Shown here piece after piece: positions 11,410 through 21,800 of a stretch of DNA of 64,000 bases. The DNA lies in contig JAQFWX010000040.1 of NCBI GenBank assembly GCA_027605045.1, forward strand, positions 124,001-188,000, in the 5' to 3' direction. Positions within the stretch are counted from its first letter, which is position 1. Each line of letters starts with the position of its first letter. The notes beneath the pieces were generated by a model, which was not told the DNA's origin, did no database searches, and was given only the letters and a program-made list of their open reading frames with translations. This DNA is from Phallus indusiatus (taxonomy: Eukaryota > Basidiomycota > Agaricomycetes > Phallales > Phallaceae). Both the position numbers and the translations under genes were made by a program.

Positions 11410-12192
11410 TGTTAGGGCTACTCAGCTCAGGCTAGAGGGAGGGGATCCTAAGTACTATATTGGGCAATGGCTATACTACTCACCTAGAGGGAGGGGATCC
11501 TGTCAGGGTACGCTACCGCGTCCCCTCATTTTTCCTTATTTATTATCATCGGTATATATCTATTTCTACCTTATTTATATTTCCCGTGCATTACCTCTAC
11601 CTTCCGTTTATTCTCTCCGTCCATATTTCACCTTCTACTCGCGCGTTGCGCGTCGTACACGGCGTGATGCCCGTGACATCACGTCGCTTAGGCTCGGCTT
11701 GGGCGCCTGACACTTAGCTGTGTCAGGGCCGCACGCCGCGTCGTCGTTTTATGTATATAGTAGCTGTACCTAGAGTGAGGGTCCCTAAGCTTGTTCTCTT
11801 AGGATCCCCTCCCTCTAGGTGAGTAGTATAGTTATCCTCCAATATATTACTTAGGATCCCCTCCCTCTAGTGTGAGCTGAGTAGCCCTAACAGATCCTAA
11901 GAGAACAAGCTTAGGGACCCTCACTCTAGGTACAGCTACTATATACATAAAACGACGACGCGGCGTGCGGCCCTGACACAGCTAAGTGCCAGGCGCCCAA
12001 ACTGAACCTAAGCGACGTGATGTCACGGGCATCACGCCGGGTACGAGCGCGCGAGTAGAGAAAGTAAGATAGAGACAGAACAAGGGAACGGAAGATAAAA
12101 GTGAAATACGGAAATGATAAATAAAATAGAAACGAAATGATGCCGATGATAATAAATAAGAAAATGAGAGGCGGCGGTAGCGTACCCTGACA
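11410..12192 (-). mobile_element. Solo LTR, family LTR-A (copy 8, reverse), nested
   Basis: TGTTAGGGCTACTCAGCTC to GGTAGCGTACCCTGACA, with perfect duplication GAAAT (11405-11409 and 12193-12197). It is interrupted by copy 9 at 11501-11892; net length is about 386 bp. Confidence 0.92.
11501..11892 (+). mobile_element. Solo LTR, family LTR-A (copy 9), innermost
   Basis: A 392-bp unit, TGTCAGGGTACGCTACCGCG to AGCCCTAACA, with perfect duplication GATCC (11496-11500 and 11893-11897), inserted in opposite orientation into copy 8. This is the youngest insertion of this stack. Confidence 0.93.
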
Positions 12193-12256
12193 GAAATGAG
12201 ATGATGCCGATGATAATAAATAGGAAAATGAGAGACGGCGGTAGCATACCCTGACA

Positions 12257-12710
12257 CTAATAAAGCTTAGTAACAACAAAAGGATCACTTTGACAAAGCA
12301 TGCTTACCAAACCCCTTATCTAACTCTATCTGAGACTTGTGCTACAAGTCTCCCTCTTAACCTCTATTATTCAACTAACATTTCTATAGATCGGGAAACT
12401 TTCACATAAGTACAGTTATTCCTGGCCTTACCTTTTAGTTGGATACGAATCTAAACAAAATGCTTAACAAGTAATTGTGTGTAACTCTATTTGATTGGCA
12501 CATCAAGGAGTTCCATAACAAATGAGAACAAACACACTGATGAAGATGATGTTGACTAGTATTAAATTAGAGCTGAAATGTATTTACAAAAATGTTCAAA
12601 TAGTAGTTGGATCCGTTGGATCCATCCATTTTTTAAAAAAATTAGAACCTGAACCTGGATCCAGCAGGTCAAATAAGCGCCGTGATCCGGAGCCGCGGAT
12701 CCAAATCTTT
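12257..12710. other. Gene-free stretch
   Basis: No gene recognised. The right end (about 12600-12710) has GGATCC/GGATCCG-rich motifs and reads into the left flank of the short MITE. The other side of that MITE (13758-13815) continues with similar GGATCGAACC/GGATCCGGAATCG motifs that recur at about 29165-29225, so this is part of an older unbounded repeat. Confidence 0.4.
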
Positions 12711-13757
12711 CACTGGAGACATAGGAAAGTTTGCTTGACATGCAAACCATTAAGCAAACTCCAAGCAGAGACCCAGTTTGCTTGGAGTTTCCCACTGTTT
12801 CAAATTTTGTACAAACTCTCAATTTCATCAGAGTGTCAAGATCCGAGACCGTTCGAGATCGCGAGATCGAGGAATCGAGAATCGAGAGATCGAGGGGTGA
12901 GGAACTTGGCTTCAACTTATGTGTTGCGCCCGCTCCAAAGGCCTGAGAGTATTCCTCAATTTGGATCGTGACGAATCAGCACTCACAACGAAGAACAACC
13001 GGAGAGAACGAAGACTTTGGCGACAGAGTCGCCAAAGGCAAGAGATCGAGAAAATCGAGAAAACGGAGTTTCGAGATAAAGAGACGAGTTGTAATTCAAG
13101 GAGGTTTGAAATACAATGAAATATATTTGAATCGAATCAGAGTTCGATTTCAAGACGACTTTGTATGGTATTTACAGCGAGTTTAAATACAACAAAGTGA
13201 TGCAGGGTCAAGTACAAAGAAAGTACTAATTCGGATAAGTACATAATAGTACTTGAGGAAGTCGTGAGGTTCGTTAGAATCATAAAGAAGGAAATAGAAA
13301 GTATTCTATTTATATCATGGAACCTCACCGATCGTCAAAGTGAATAAATCGATAATCGGTAGTTCGAGAGATCGCATAGAGTGCGATCTCTATAAGGTTC
13401 GTTCGTTCGAGTTCGAAAAGAATGTGAAATCGAAATAAATCGTTAATTCGATGTCACGAGAAAATCGGCTCGTGACACAGAGTTTACTTGTGTAAGTAGA
13501 TTTTATACAAATTTTCTGACAAATCTTAATTAAATGTTATGTGGATGTTATGCAGATGCTGAACAAGCAATTTGCTCAAGGTTTCCATACAATTTGCATC
13601 AAAATCTATTCATAGGATGTTTAGCCAAGCAAACTTCTATCAAACTCAAAGCTTTCACAAAGTTTGATCCATCCAGAAAACTTTAGGCAAAATAGGTCTC
13701 TGCTTAGAGTTTGCTTAATAGTTTGCATGTCAAGCAAACTTTCCTATGTCTCCAGTG
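12711..13757. mobile_element. CACTG-ended MITE, short family (copy 2), interrupted by a solo LTR
   Basis: Ends CACTGGAGACATAGGAAAG and complement, with 3-bp duplication TTT (12708-12710 and 13758-13760). It is closely similar to 6986-7383. A 644-bp LTR (12834-13477) is inserted within it. Non-coding. Confidence 0.9.
12834..13477. mobile_element. Solo LTR, family LTR4, inside the short MITE
   Basis: A 644-bp unit TGTCAAGATCCGAG...GGCTCGTGACA with TG..CA ends and a perfect 5-bp duplication CAGAG (12829-12833 and 13478-13482). The sister MITE at 6986 gives the empty site. The interior is rich in ATCGAGA/TTCGAG motifs. Only this copy is present and no internal domain is seen, so orientation is not assigned. 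Confidence 0.9.
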
Positions 13758-13760
13758 TTT

Positions 13761-14461
13761 ATGGGTATTTTCACGGATCGAACCGGCGTGACCTGTTCAA
13801 GGATCCGGAATCGTGTGCATCCTTAAACCAAACCTGTGAAACTCAATATTATACCTATAAATTAGATGTATTCCCTGTGTTAGACTTATAAATAAACTAT
13901 TTTAGTGTAGCCTAGGCCCAGTTTAGTTCAGTTCAGTTTAAATTTTCGAAATTTCGAAGATTTAGATGATTTGTAATACGGGCGCTTATTTAAGCGCCCA
14001 AATTATCTCGTAGATATTCAAAAAATATTCTTGGCATATTTTTTTATTTCCATTTTGGGCAATTTTTGAGCTCTCCAGAGCCAAAATAAAAAAAAATCAC
14101 AACAAAATTCACATTGAGTTAGCACTTAGGTGACTGGTGACACCTGTGACACTATGTGACATTGTGTGATGGTTCGTCACAGTTCAAACCGGTTCACCCT
14201 AATTTCCTCATAGTTGAACCTGAACCTGAACCACTAGTTCAGGTTCGGTTCGGTTTGGCTTACATAAGCCGAACCAGGGGTTGGTTCAGGTTCGGTTCGG
14301 GTTCAAAATGGTTCCCAAACCGAACTTCGGCATCACTATTAACAGCACAAGTTGGATTGGATTACATGATTATGGTCCTGGATGTTCCCAGCTGATGGAT
14401 CCTAATAGCATGTAATCATCAACCTGCCTTAGGATTTTATTGATCACCCAATCCTATCCCT
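13761..14461. other. Degenerate repeat stretch (GGTTCGG-rich)
   Basis: No gene. Around 14160-14340 the sequence is crowded with GGTTCGG/GAACCTGAAC motifs, and around 14040-14110 it resembles the tandem units inside the hAT-like element at 10648-11383. This is probably a decayed hAT-type non-autonomous element. Terminal repeats and a duplication could not be fixed. Confidence 0.45.
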
Positions 14462-14630
14462 TGTCATGATCCGATTCATGACATCACTTCCGGTAATGTT
14501 ACGTAATCCATATCCGATCATTTACCGTTCATCTCCGTTATCTTATCACGCTTACGTCACTCACGATATGACCTTCGCATTCAGTCATCCCCATCAACCT
14601 TGCAACTTGAATAGAGACGCTGTTAGGGCT

Positions 14631-15006
14631 ACTCAGCTCACACTAGAGGGAGGGGATCCTAAGTACTATATTGGACGATAACTATACTACTCACCTAGAG
14701 GGAGGGGATCCTAAGAGAACAAGCTTAGGGACCCTCACTCTAGGTACAGCTACTATATACATAAAACGACGACGCGGCGTGCGGCCCTGACACAGCTAAG
14801 TGCCAAGCGCCCAAGCTGAGCCTAAGCGACGTGATGTCACGGGCATCACGCCAGGTACGAGCGCGCGAGTAGAGAATGTGAAATAGAGGCAGAACAAGGA
14901 AACAGAAGGTGAAGGTAAAATACGGAAATGATAAATAGAATAGAAATAGAGTGATGCCGATGATAATAAATAGGAAAATGAGAGACGGCGGTAGCGTACC
15001 CTGACA
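14631..15006 (-). mobile_element. Solo LTR, family LTR-A (copy 10, reverse)
   Basis: 376 bp, TGTTAGGGCTACTCAGCTC to GTAGCGTACCCTGACA, with perfect duplication GACGC (14626-14630 and 15007-15011). The empty site is seen in LTR3 copy 2 near 26661. Confidence 0.93.
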
Positions 15007-15260
15007 GACGCACCCGTCTCTCTTAACTCCTGGAACACCTGCGGAAAGGCCTTTCCAGAATATTCCATGCACATTCCGGTTATGAGATCATGGAATCATG
15101 GATGACGAACGTAGGACCATGTATGCACAGCTCTCATCCCTGCACACCTCATGTTCATCACATGAGACATCATACCCTGCATATATTGATGTAACTTACG
15201 AATCTCACGACTTGTTTGTATTTCTCTAGTTCAGAATCTATTTCGAACTGAGCTAGAATT

Positions 15261-15596
15261 TGTCAGGGTACGCTACCGTCGTCTCTCATTTTCCTATTTA
15301 TTATCATCGGCATCATTTCATTTCTATTTTATTTATCATTTCCATATTTTACTTTCACTCTCCGTTTCCTTGCTCTGTCTCTATTTCACTTTCTACTGCG
15401 CGTCGCGCTCGTACCCGGCGTGATGCCCGTGACATCACGTCGCTTAGGTTCGGTTTGGGCGCCTGGCACTTAGCTGTGTCAGGGCCGCACGCCGCGTCGT
15501 CGTTTTATGTATATAGTAGCTGTACCTAGAGTGAGGGTCCCTAAGCTTGTTCTCTTAGGATCCCCTCCCTCTAGCCTGAGCTGAGTAGCCCTAACA
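15261..15596 (+). mobile_element. Solo LTR, family LTR-A (copy 11, shortened)
   Basis: 336 bp, TGTCAGGGTACGCTACCG to AGCCCTAACA, with perfect duplication GAATT (15256-15260 and 15597-15601). It lacks one of the two near-identical CCCTCCCTCTAGG segments, as expected from slippage between those direct repeats. Confidence 0.92.
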
Positions 15597-15713
15597 GAAT
15601 TATTTATCTGACGTGTATATAAACCCTAGCATACACGTAGATAGTTCTTCAGACTTAATATCGAACGTAGTTCAATATCTCTATAAACTCTCCTTCTCTT
15701 ATTCTATTCATCA

Positions 15714-15921
15714 TTGAACATCAAGATCTTTCCTCGAGACTTGCAGCGACAGAAGCCATCCGTCGTTGCCAAGAGCTACATATTGAAGCTTTCTTCATTA
15801 TCGTCGAGCTTGATATCATTCAATACGAGATACAGCTCGCGGCTCTCGAAGCTTGGAACGCACATATCAGAAACATTCTTGACGAACTCGACACTCGTGA
15901 CGAACGTCAGGACAAATCCTG
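15714..15921 (+). CDS. Small LTR-borne ORF of family LTR3 (copy 1), doubtful gene
   Basis: In the second half of LTR3 an open frame (frame of stop at 15919-15921) encodes a helical peptide containing SRLAATEAIRRC, FFIIVELDIIQYEIQLAAL, ILDELDTRDERQDKS. The same frame is open in copy 2 at about 27860-28067 with a few substitutions. No family is recognised. It may be the 5' coding start of the parent retroelement lying inside the LTR, or a chance conserved frame. Its start codon is not certain. Confidence 0.35.
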
Positions 15922-16645
15922 AAGAAGACTGTCGTGGCACAACCTCTTATAGGTTGAGGCCAAGTCCTGACTGCCGTTGATCAACGGTGACAGTTATTGG
16001 TATTATATTCAGCGACTAAAATACATTATAGTATCTGTTATCGTTCCCGGATATCGGTACTTGACATCCCTAAAGAACCTTCAAACTCTTCATTTCACGA
16101 TCCTTCACCCCCTCAATCCCCTACTTCCTCCAAAATGACCATATGACCTCCCCGATATCAGCAAACCCTTGTTAGGGCGACTCAGGGCACACACCTAGAG
16201 GAGGGAAAACCTAAGATCTATTCGGGGGCAACAACTAACTACTCACCTAGAGGAGGGAAAACCTAAGAGAACAAGCTTAGGCATCCCCCTCTAGGAAAAA
16301 CACATATAAGTACAAACTAAGGCTGTTCAAGGGTGGCACCCTAGGGTGCCTCGCGAGGTCTTTAGCCAATCAGAGGCCAAGGATTTTAAGGTTTATGGCT
16401 TCTGATTGGCTAATGACCTGTCATGTATCTAGGGCACTTTTACCCAGCTCAGCAAAAACAAGTCAAAAGGCACAGCCACTAAATCCAAAAAACAGCATAT
16501 AAACAACAAAAGCCCACATTATGTCAGTTTTTTTTACTATTCTTTTTTGAGCTCTTGCTTGTATTTGTGTATCTCTATTTGTTTATTTTCTAGGAACAGT
16601 CATATGACTCAGTTCCAGGTACTTTTATTTTTCTGTCTCACTAAT

Positions 16646-16940
16646 TGTAACGTTTCGTTACTTTTTATAGTGTACCGCGGACGGTACACAAGTTTTATCA
16701 CGCTGTAGTTTCACACCACGAATAACAGACCAAGGGTGCTGTATTTTTTTATGGTGTAAAACAAAATGCACGTGCTGAATCAGCACGCGCGTAGCTACTA
16801 CTAATGTATAGTTATTACATAATGGCGTTAAGCGCCTCTGTTATTAGAGTAAGTAATAGTAACTACTGCAGAGGGCGAAGCCCTCTGCATATGCCTAAGT
16901 GGCATATACTCAATCCACCGCATGCGGTGGATCCGTTACA
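16646..16940 (-). repeat. 3' LTR of the Gypsy element
   Basis: 295 bp, TGTAACGTTTCG...GGATCCGTTACA. Contains a chain of hairpins: GGCGTTAAGCGCC, a GCAGAGGGC/GCCCTCTGC stem, ATGCC..GGCAT, CCACCGCATGCGGTGG. It differs from the other LTR by A/G in the GC(A/G)CGTGCTG segment. Confidence 0.95.
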
Positions 16941-16950
16941 TCCTCCCCTT
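16941..16950 (-). other. Polypurine tract of the Gypsy element
   Basis: On the minus strand AAGGGGAGGA directly precedes the 3' LTR, where plus-strand DNA synthesis of Ty3-type elements starts. Position and purine content are the only evidence. Confidence 0.6.
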
Positions 16951-17002
16951 GTGACTTGGACTCCAAGTCATAGGATCGCGAAGAGGAGGCATCTGACTGT
17001 AA

Positions 17003-18760
17003 TCAGTCAGAGGAATTGCTGTAGTCAATCTCCATGCTCTCCGAGGCACTCGGATGCGGTGCGTCAAGGTCCTCAGGGGGCCTCAACAATTCCTCGTCCG
17101 TCATCTGAATTGGGACGGACGGGGAGTAGACCTTATTAGGCAGGCCTGCCACGATACTGGCAGGTGATGCCGACGCATGGACGGCGGGGGCGGACGACTG
17201 AGTCGTACGCGCCTTTTTTGTTGGACGATCCAGTCCACGGCGCACGCGATAGTCATGCGCAATGCGATTGACATCTTCTCCATTGGCGTAACATTGGAGA
17301 AGGGGCGCGATCACCTCAGTGACGCGTCTTGTCGTCGCTCCATTGGCATGCATGGAGCGAATCACCTCCTCTATGGTAATGGAGGAGGGGGATTTACACT
17401 CGAAGGCACGAGTGTAGCCTTCCATAAGAGTGGAAGGCAGGTGGGTGGAGGAATTACCCCTACCACCGAGAATTTCTTCCCACACAGTAAGTGCGGGGTC
17501 GAGGAGGCACTCAGCCGCCTTCTCGAGGAACTTGGCACGTACTTCACGAGTACGTGTGACTCGCTTGAGCCAAGCAAACACCTCAACATCTTGAGGGTTT
17601 AATGATCCATCCGACATTAGTCGGATGTAGGGAGGGACCTGGTTAGGGTCCGCATTCCAAGTATTGATTAAATACTTGATCTCGGGGTGGATGAGTTCTC
17701 CCGAGATAGACACCACCGAGGGACGGTTGGCGGCAGCCTCCATAGCTTCAAGCTTGGCGGTCTTCCTCGCCAGGCGGCGCTCCTTCATGGATCTGCGCCA
17801 GCGAGTCCATGTGTATGAAATACGCATGTGAACCCCTCTGTCATCGGGGTACGTGAACACCGGGGGGTCGGTCCAAACCCGGGTTCCAATCTCGACGAAC
17901 AATGGTTCGTCGAGGCTGCAGGTGTTATACCATGCAGTAGGATTGGGGGTGCCAGGCACCAGAGAATGATCCCCACTAACAGTGGGGTCGAAGCCCTTGA
18001 CGAAGAAGGGCCATGGGTCCCTGTTGGAGTCCCATCCTGGCTTGGTCCGTGGATACGGACCAGAGGGCTTCCTTGGAGAAACCGGGGCAGCATCGCAAGA
18101 GCCCGATGCCTTGGTCGCATCAGCGTAGGTACGCTGAGGCTTGCGTTTGGTGGACGACGCGATGGAGGCGTCGTCATCATAGTCGTTATCATCGACTATG
18201 TCTTCCATGTCGTCGTCAGACGACATGTCATTGAAGATATCAGGCAAAGGGGCTGCCTGGGGTGGCTCAGGCGCTTTGTCGGCCTGGTCTCTCGACCGCT
18301 TCTTGGAGGTCGATGGGGAAATTGACGGGCCTGCCGTCGACGCTGAACGTTCAAGTTCAGCAATACGAGCTTTTAACTCGTATATACGACGATTCGCATC
18401 GTCGAGGTGATCTGTCAAGGACTTGACGTCCTTTTCAGCTTCTTCTAGACGTTCGTCTAGATGATAGTACTCCCTTTTTATGAAGGGAAAGGCCTTATAA
18501 ACGGCCTGCTTGACCACGTCATGGTCAAGGATAATCGCCCCACTGCCAGCGGGGCCTGCCAGATGACTGGCAAAGTCGTTGCACGCAGTGCAACTATCAT
18601 TGTTATGATAGACGGATATACATCCGTCCATCGCGTCTAAGGTCCATTTGGACCTTTGCAGGGCCAGTTGAGCCTCTGCTTTTTTGAACCTACTAACAGG
18701 TTGCGGCGTAGGTGACCGCGAGCGTGATCGTTCACGTTGCTTTCCCTTGCTGTCAGGCAT
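17003..18760 (-). CDS. ORF3 of the Gypsy element, unknown 585-residue protein
   Basis: An intact ATG-to-stop frame between pol and the 3' LTR, in the sense orientation, starting 135 nt after the pol stop. This is the place occupied by env in errantiviruses, but no signal peptide or membrane segment is visible. What can be seen: a basic Ser/Arg-rich N-terminus (residues 3-18), a Cys/His group at 47-66 (C47, C57, C60, H66), a likely coiled coil at about 98-140, a Ser/Pro spacer, a strongly acidic stretch at about 178-198 and a basic patch beyond it, then a Trp-rich middle with no recognised fold. Helical Cys/coiled-coil composition could fit an RNA- or Gag-binding role, but this is a guess. The open frame in a young element argues that it is functional. 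Confidence 0.85.
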   Translation of the reverse strand: MPDSKGKQRERSRSRSPTPQPVSRFKKAEAQLALQRSKWTLDAMDGCISVYHNNDSCTACNDFASHLAGPAGSGAIILDHDVVKQAVYKAFPFIKREYYHLDERLEEAEKDVKSLTDHLDDANRRIYELKARIAELERSASTAGPSISPSTSKKRSRDQADKAPEPPQAAPLPDIFNDMSSDDDMEDIVDDNDYDDDASIASSTKRKPQRTYADATKASGSCDAAPVSPRKPSGPYPRTKPGWDSNRDPWPFFVKGFDPTVSGDHSLVPGTPNPTAWYNTCSLDEPLFVEIGTRVWTDPPVFTYPDDRGVHMRISYTWTRWRRSMKERRLARKTAKLEAMEAAANRPSVVSISGELIHPEIKYLINTWNADPNQVPPYIRLMSDGSLNPQDVEVFAWLKRVTRTREVRAKFLEKAAECLLDPALTVWEEILGGRGNSSTHLPSTLMEGYTRAFECKSPSSITIEEVIRSMHANGATTRRVTEVIAPLLQCYANGEDVNRIAHDYRVRRGLDRPTKKARTTQSSAPAVHASASPASIVAGLPNKVYSPSVPIQMTDEELLRPPEDLDAPHPSASESMEIDYSNSSD

Positions 18761-18894
18761 GGGGGGTGTTGAGGGAGAAAAGACCGTGAACGGACTTTTG
18801 GGTTATATACTTGGGCGGCCTCATGGAGCGCCCAAGTGAAAATTACCTCACCGCGTAGCAGTGAAGTGCCAGTGGATCCCTGTGGGTGGGATCT

Positions 18895-21800
18895 TCAAGC
18901 AGATCCCCGAATGGGATCTGGGCGCTTGTTGTTGGTCCGCGACTCTCCGTGATTGGACAGTCGTGGCAACTGCCGAGGCTCGTTTACGCCTCGTAATTGC
19001 AAATACTCGTCTAGAGCTTGCAAGTCCTTACAGTTACTGTAAGGTTCCCAAGTGGTATCCCCAAGGGTCCACTGGACTAGGAACTCGAAGTCTTTCTCGC
19101 GAGTTCCACTCCAGCGATGAGCTAGGAGTTCCTCGACGTGCCATTCGGCGTCGTCTGGCTGTCCAAAGTCATATGCCGTGAGTGTATCGCGGCGTGGAAA
19201 TCTCTCATCGTCATTGGCGATGTGAGGTTTAATCAAATCCACGTGAAATACGGGATTTATGCGACGTTGCTTGAGCTCTTCAGAGAGCTCAAGTTTTACT
19301 GTAATGTTGTCCTTGACGGACAACACTTTGTATGGTCCCACATAACGCGGGATCAACTTCTTAACTCTCCCCTTGGGGAGGTTGAGATTCCTCGTCGACA
19401 GATAGACGAGATCACCCTCTTTGTACTCCGGTGCATCGCGCCGTGAGTTGTTCGCGTAGTGAGCCTGTTTAACGCGATTGGCTATGATAGCGTCATGCAC
19501 TATCATGAGATTCCACTTTGCCTGTTGAGCAAAGTGTTGAACACCTTTGAATTTGGTGTTCGTCTCAATTTTCCTTCCCAAGCTGGGAAGGTAGCCGTAA
19601 TTGAGTTCAAACGGCGTGAAACCAGTAGTTTCGCTGGTGCTGCTATTAATAGCAAACTCCACCATTGGGATCCTTTCGGCCCAATCTTTCTGATCGTTCT
19701 GTATAACGGAACGAAGTATTTGACCAATCGAGCGATTGGCTCGCTCGGTAGATCCATCCGTTTGCAGATGGAACGCCGTGGACATGAGCAATCGTGTCCC
19801 CATTAGGCGTTGTAGTTCCTGCCAGAACTTGGCAGTGAATCGTGCATCCCTGTCACTCACGATTGAGTCAGGGACGCCGTGGAGTCTTACGACTTCACTG
19901 AGGTATAACCAGGCTGTGCCCTTGGCGGTCAGCTTGGTGGTGGTTGGCATCAGACGAACCATAGAGGTCAGTCTGTCAATCACGACGAATAGGAAGTCGT
20001 GGCCATTTGAAACGGGTAATGGACTGACGAAGTCCATTCCAATCGATTCCCAAGGTCTATTGGGAATCGGGAGTTGTTTTAACAGACCACTGGGGTGATT
20101 ATTCTCCCCTTTATTGGTCTGGCACGTTCCGCAGGATCTGCAGAACGTATCGATGTCTTCAATCATCAATTTCCACCAGTACGCTTGTCTAACGTACTGA
20201 GACGTTTTGTAACGTCCAAAGTGCCCAACAATTTGGTGGGCCTCACTGATTATGATCTCAGTGATCCTCCTCCCCTTGTAAAATGCGTTATGGGGGACGC
20301 ATAATACGTCGCGGAGGAACTGATTCTTGGTAAAGATCAGTTGGTTTTTAATTCCAAACGCCTTGTGAGCGTTTGGGTTGGCAAGGATCAGCTTAAATAC
20401 TGGGTCCTTGTGATAACCTTGCTGTATCAGCGAGGTAAATTCAGCAAAGCCCTCAATTTTGGCTTTAAGAAGCTTGCTGTCTTGCTCTGCACTTAGGGCA
20501 AGTATATCCTCATCGGATTGCGCTTCTGTAATATCAGAAGGCATAGTATTTGAGGGACCTTCTACTCGAGGTTCCTCTCGTACTCGTGAACGTGTAATAA
20601 CGTTCACTCTCACTTCATCCCTTCTTTCGATGGGAAGATGATCCCCTTTGGGATCAAGTCTAACGTCAGCATTGACGTATACCTCCGGAGGATGAATCTC
20701 ATCCGGAGCGTCCTCTTCGTAATAGCGAGAGAGGCCATCGGCGACATTGTTAGTGACGCCCTTGACATGAATCGTCTCGTAATCAAAACGAGACAGGTAT
20801 TCATACCACCGTGCTTGGCGCGGTGACATGCGAGGCTGGGTCTTGAAGTGGACCATGGCCTCATTGTCTGTTACTAGGGTGAATCTTCGCCCTAGTAGTT
20901 TGTCTTCCCACTTAAGGAAGGCTTCAAGTACCGCGATGAGCTCATGCTCATGGGTGCGGTAGTTGTATTGAGCAGGGGTGAACTTCTTCGAGAGAAACCC
21001 TGCTGGCCTACATGTTTGCCATGTAGGCCCTTGCCCATAATAGGCACCGACGCCACATTTAGAGCCGTCGGTTACGACCCAAATTGGATCTGGGTCGTCC
21101 ACGTTAATAGGCTTCAAGATAGGAGCCTTTCGCGTGAGTGCTTTGATTGAATCAAAGCACTTGTTCAACAATGGCGTCCATACGAACGGTCTGTTGTTGT
21201 ACGTACACCCTGATAGTGGTGTAGTGTATGCGGCTACCCCTGGTAGGTATGCCGCAACGTATTGTACGAGGCCCAGAAATTTCTGGACATCGTTATACGT
21301 GCGTGGAGTTCTCCACTCACGTATTTTATCCATCTTCTCTTGATCAGGATGGATGCCATCATCGTCAATGATGTGGCCTAAGCACTCCAGTCGCTTAGAG
21401 TATAAGTCAACTTTACGACTACTCAGGTAAAGTTGTGCCTCTCGCAAACGCGAGAAGGCGTTCTCTAGATGCTGCTGATGCAGATCTATTGTGTTTGAAT
21501 AGACGAACACGTCGTCTATGTATGCATCCGTCGAACAACCGATGCAGTCCCTAAAGATATGGGTCATCAGACGTTGAAACGTCGATGGGGCATTGCAGTC
21601 TCCTTGCTGCATGACATGGCTCTTGAAAGTGCCATAGATGGTGGCAAAGGTCGTCTTGTGGACGTCCTCTGGGACTATGCGTACTTGCTCGTACGCCTCA
21701 GTCAGATCAATTTTTGATCTGTATTTGTGTCTCGCCACGTTCTGGCGGATGGTTTCCTGATCAGGGAAGGGCGTTACGTCCTTCTCTGTGTTTTCGTTCT

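Larger units (their letters stand above)
10329..12256 (-). mobile_element. Solo LTR, family LTR-A (copy 7, reverse), carrying nested insertions
   Basis: Starts TGTTAGGGCTACTCAGC at 10329 and ends GCGGTAGCATACCCTGACA at 12256. It is split by a hAT-like element (10648-11383) and a further LTR-A (11410-12192) that holds yet another (11501-11892). Net length is about 396 bp. Flanks CCAGC and CTAAT do not match, and hAT-2 does not resume on the right, so one side was lost or rearranged. Confidence 0.85.
14462..16076 (+). mobile_element. Solo LTR, family LTR3 (copy 1), carrying two LTR-A insertions
   Basis: Begins TGTCATGATCCGATTCATG and ends CGGTACTTGACA, with perfect 5-bp duplication TCCCT (14457-14461 and 16077-16081). 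Without LTR-A copies 10 and 11 the unit is about 893 bp. It contains a small open frame (stop near 15919) coding for a peptide similar to one in copy 2. A TATA-like TGTATATAAACCC lies at about 15615. Confidence 0.92.

Noticed and set aside
17177..17602. Plus-strand frames opposite ORF3, pol and gag
   Set aside because: Antisense shadows of the intact Gypsy frames, with no independent features.
17003..18760. ORF3 as an envelope gene making the element retrovirus-like
   Set aside because: No signal peptide, membrane anchor or cleavage site; only the position fits.
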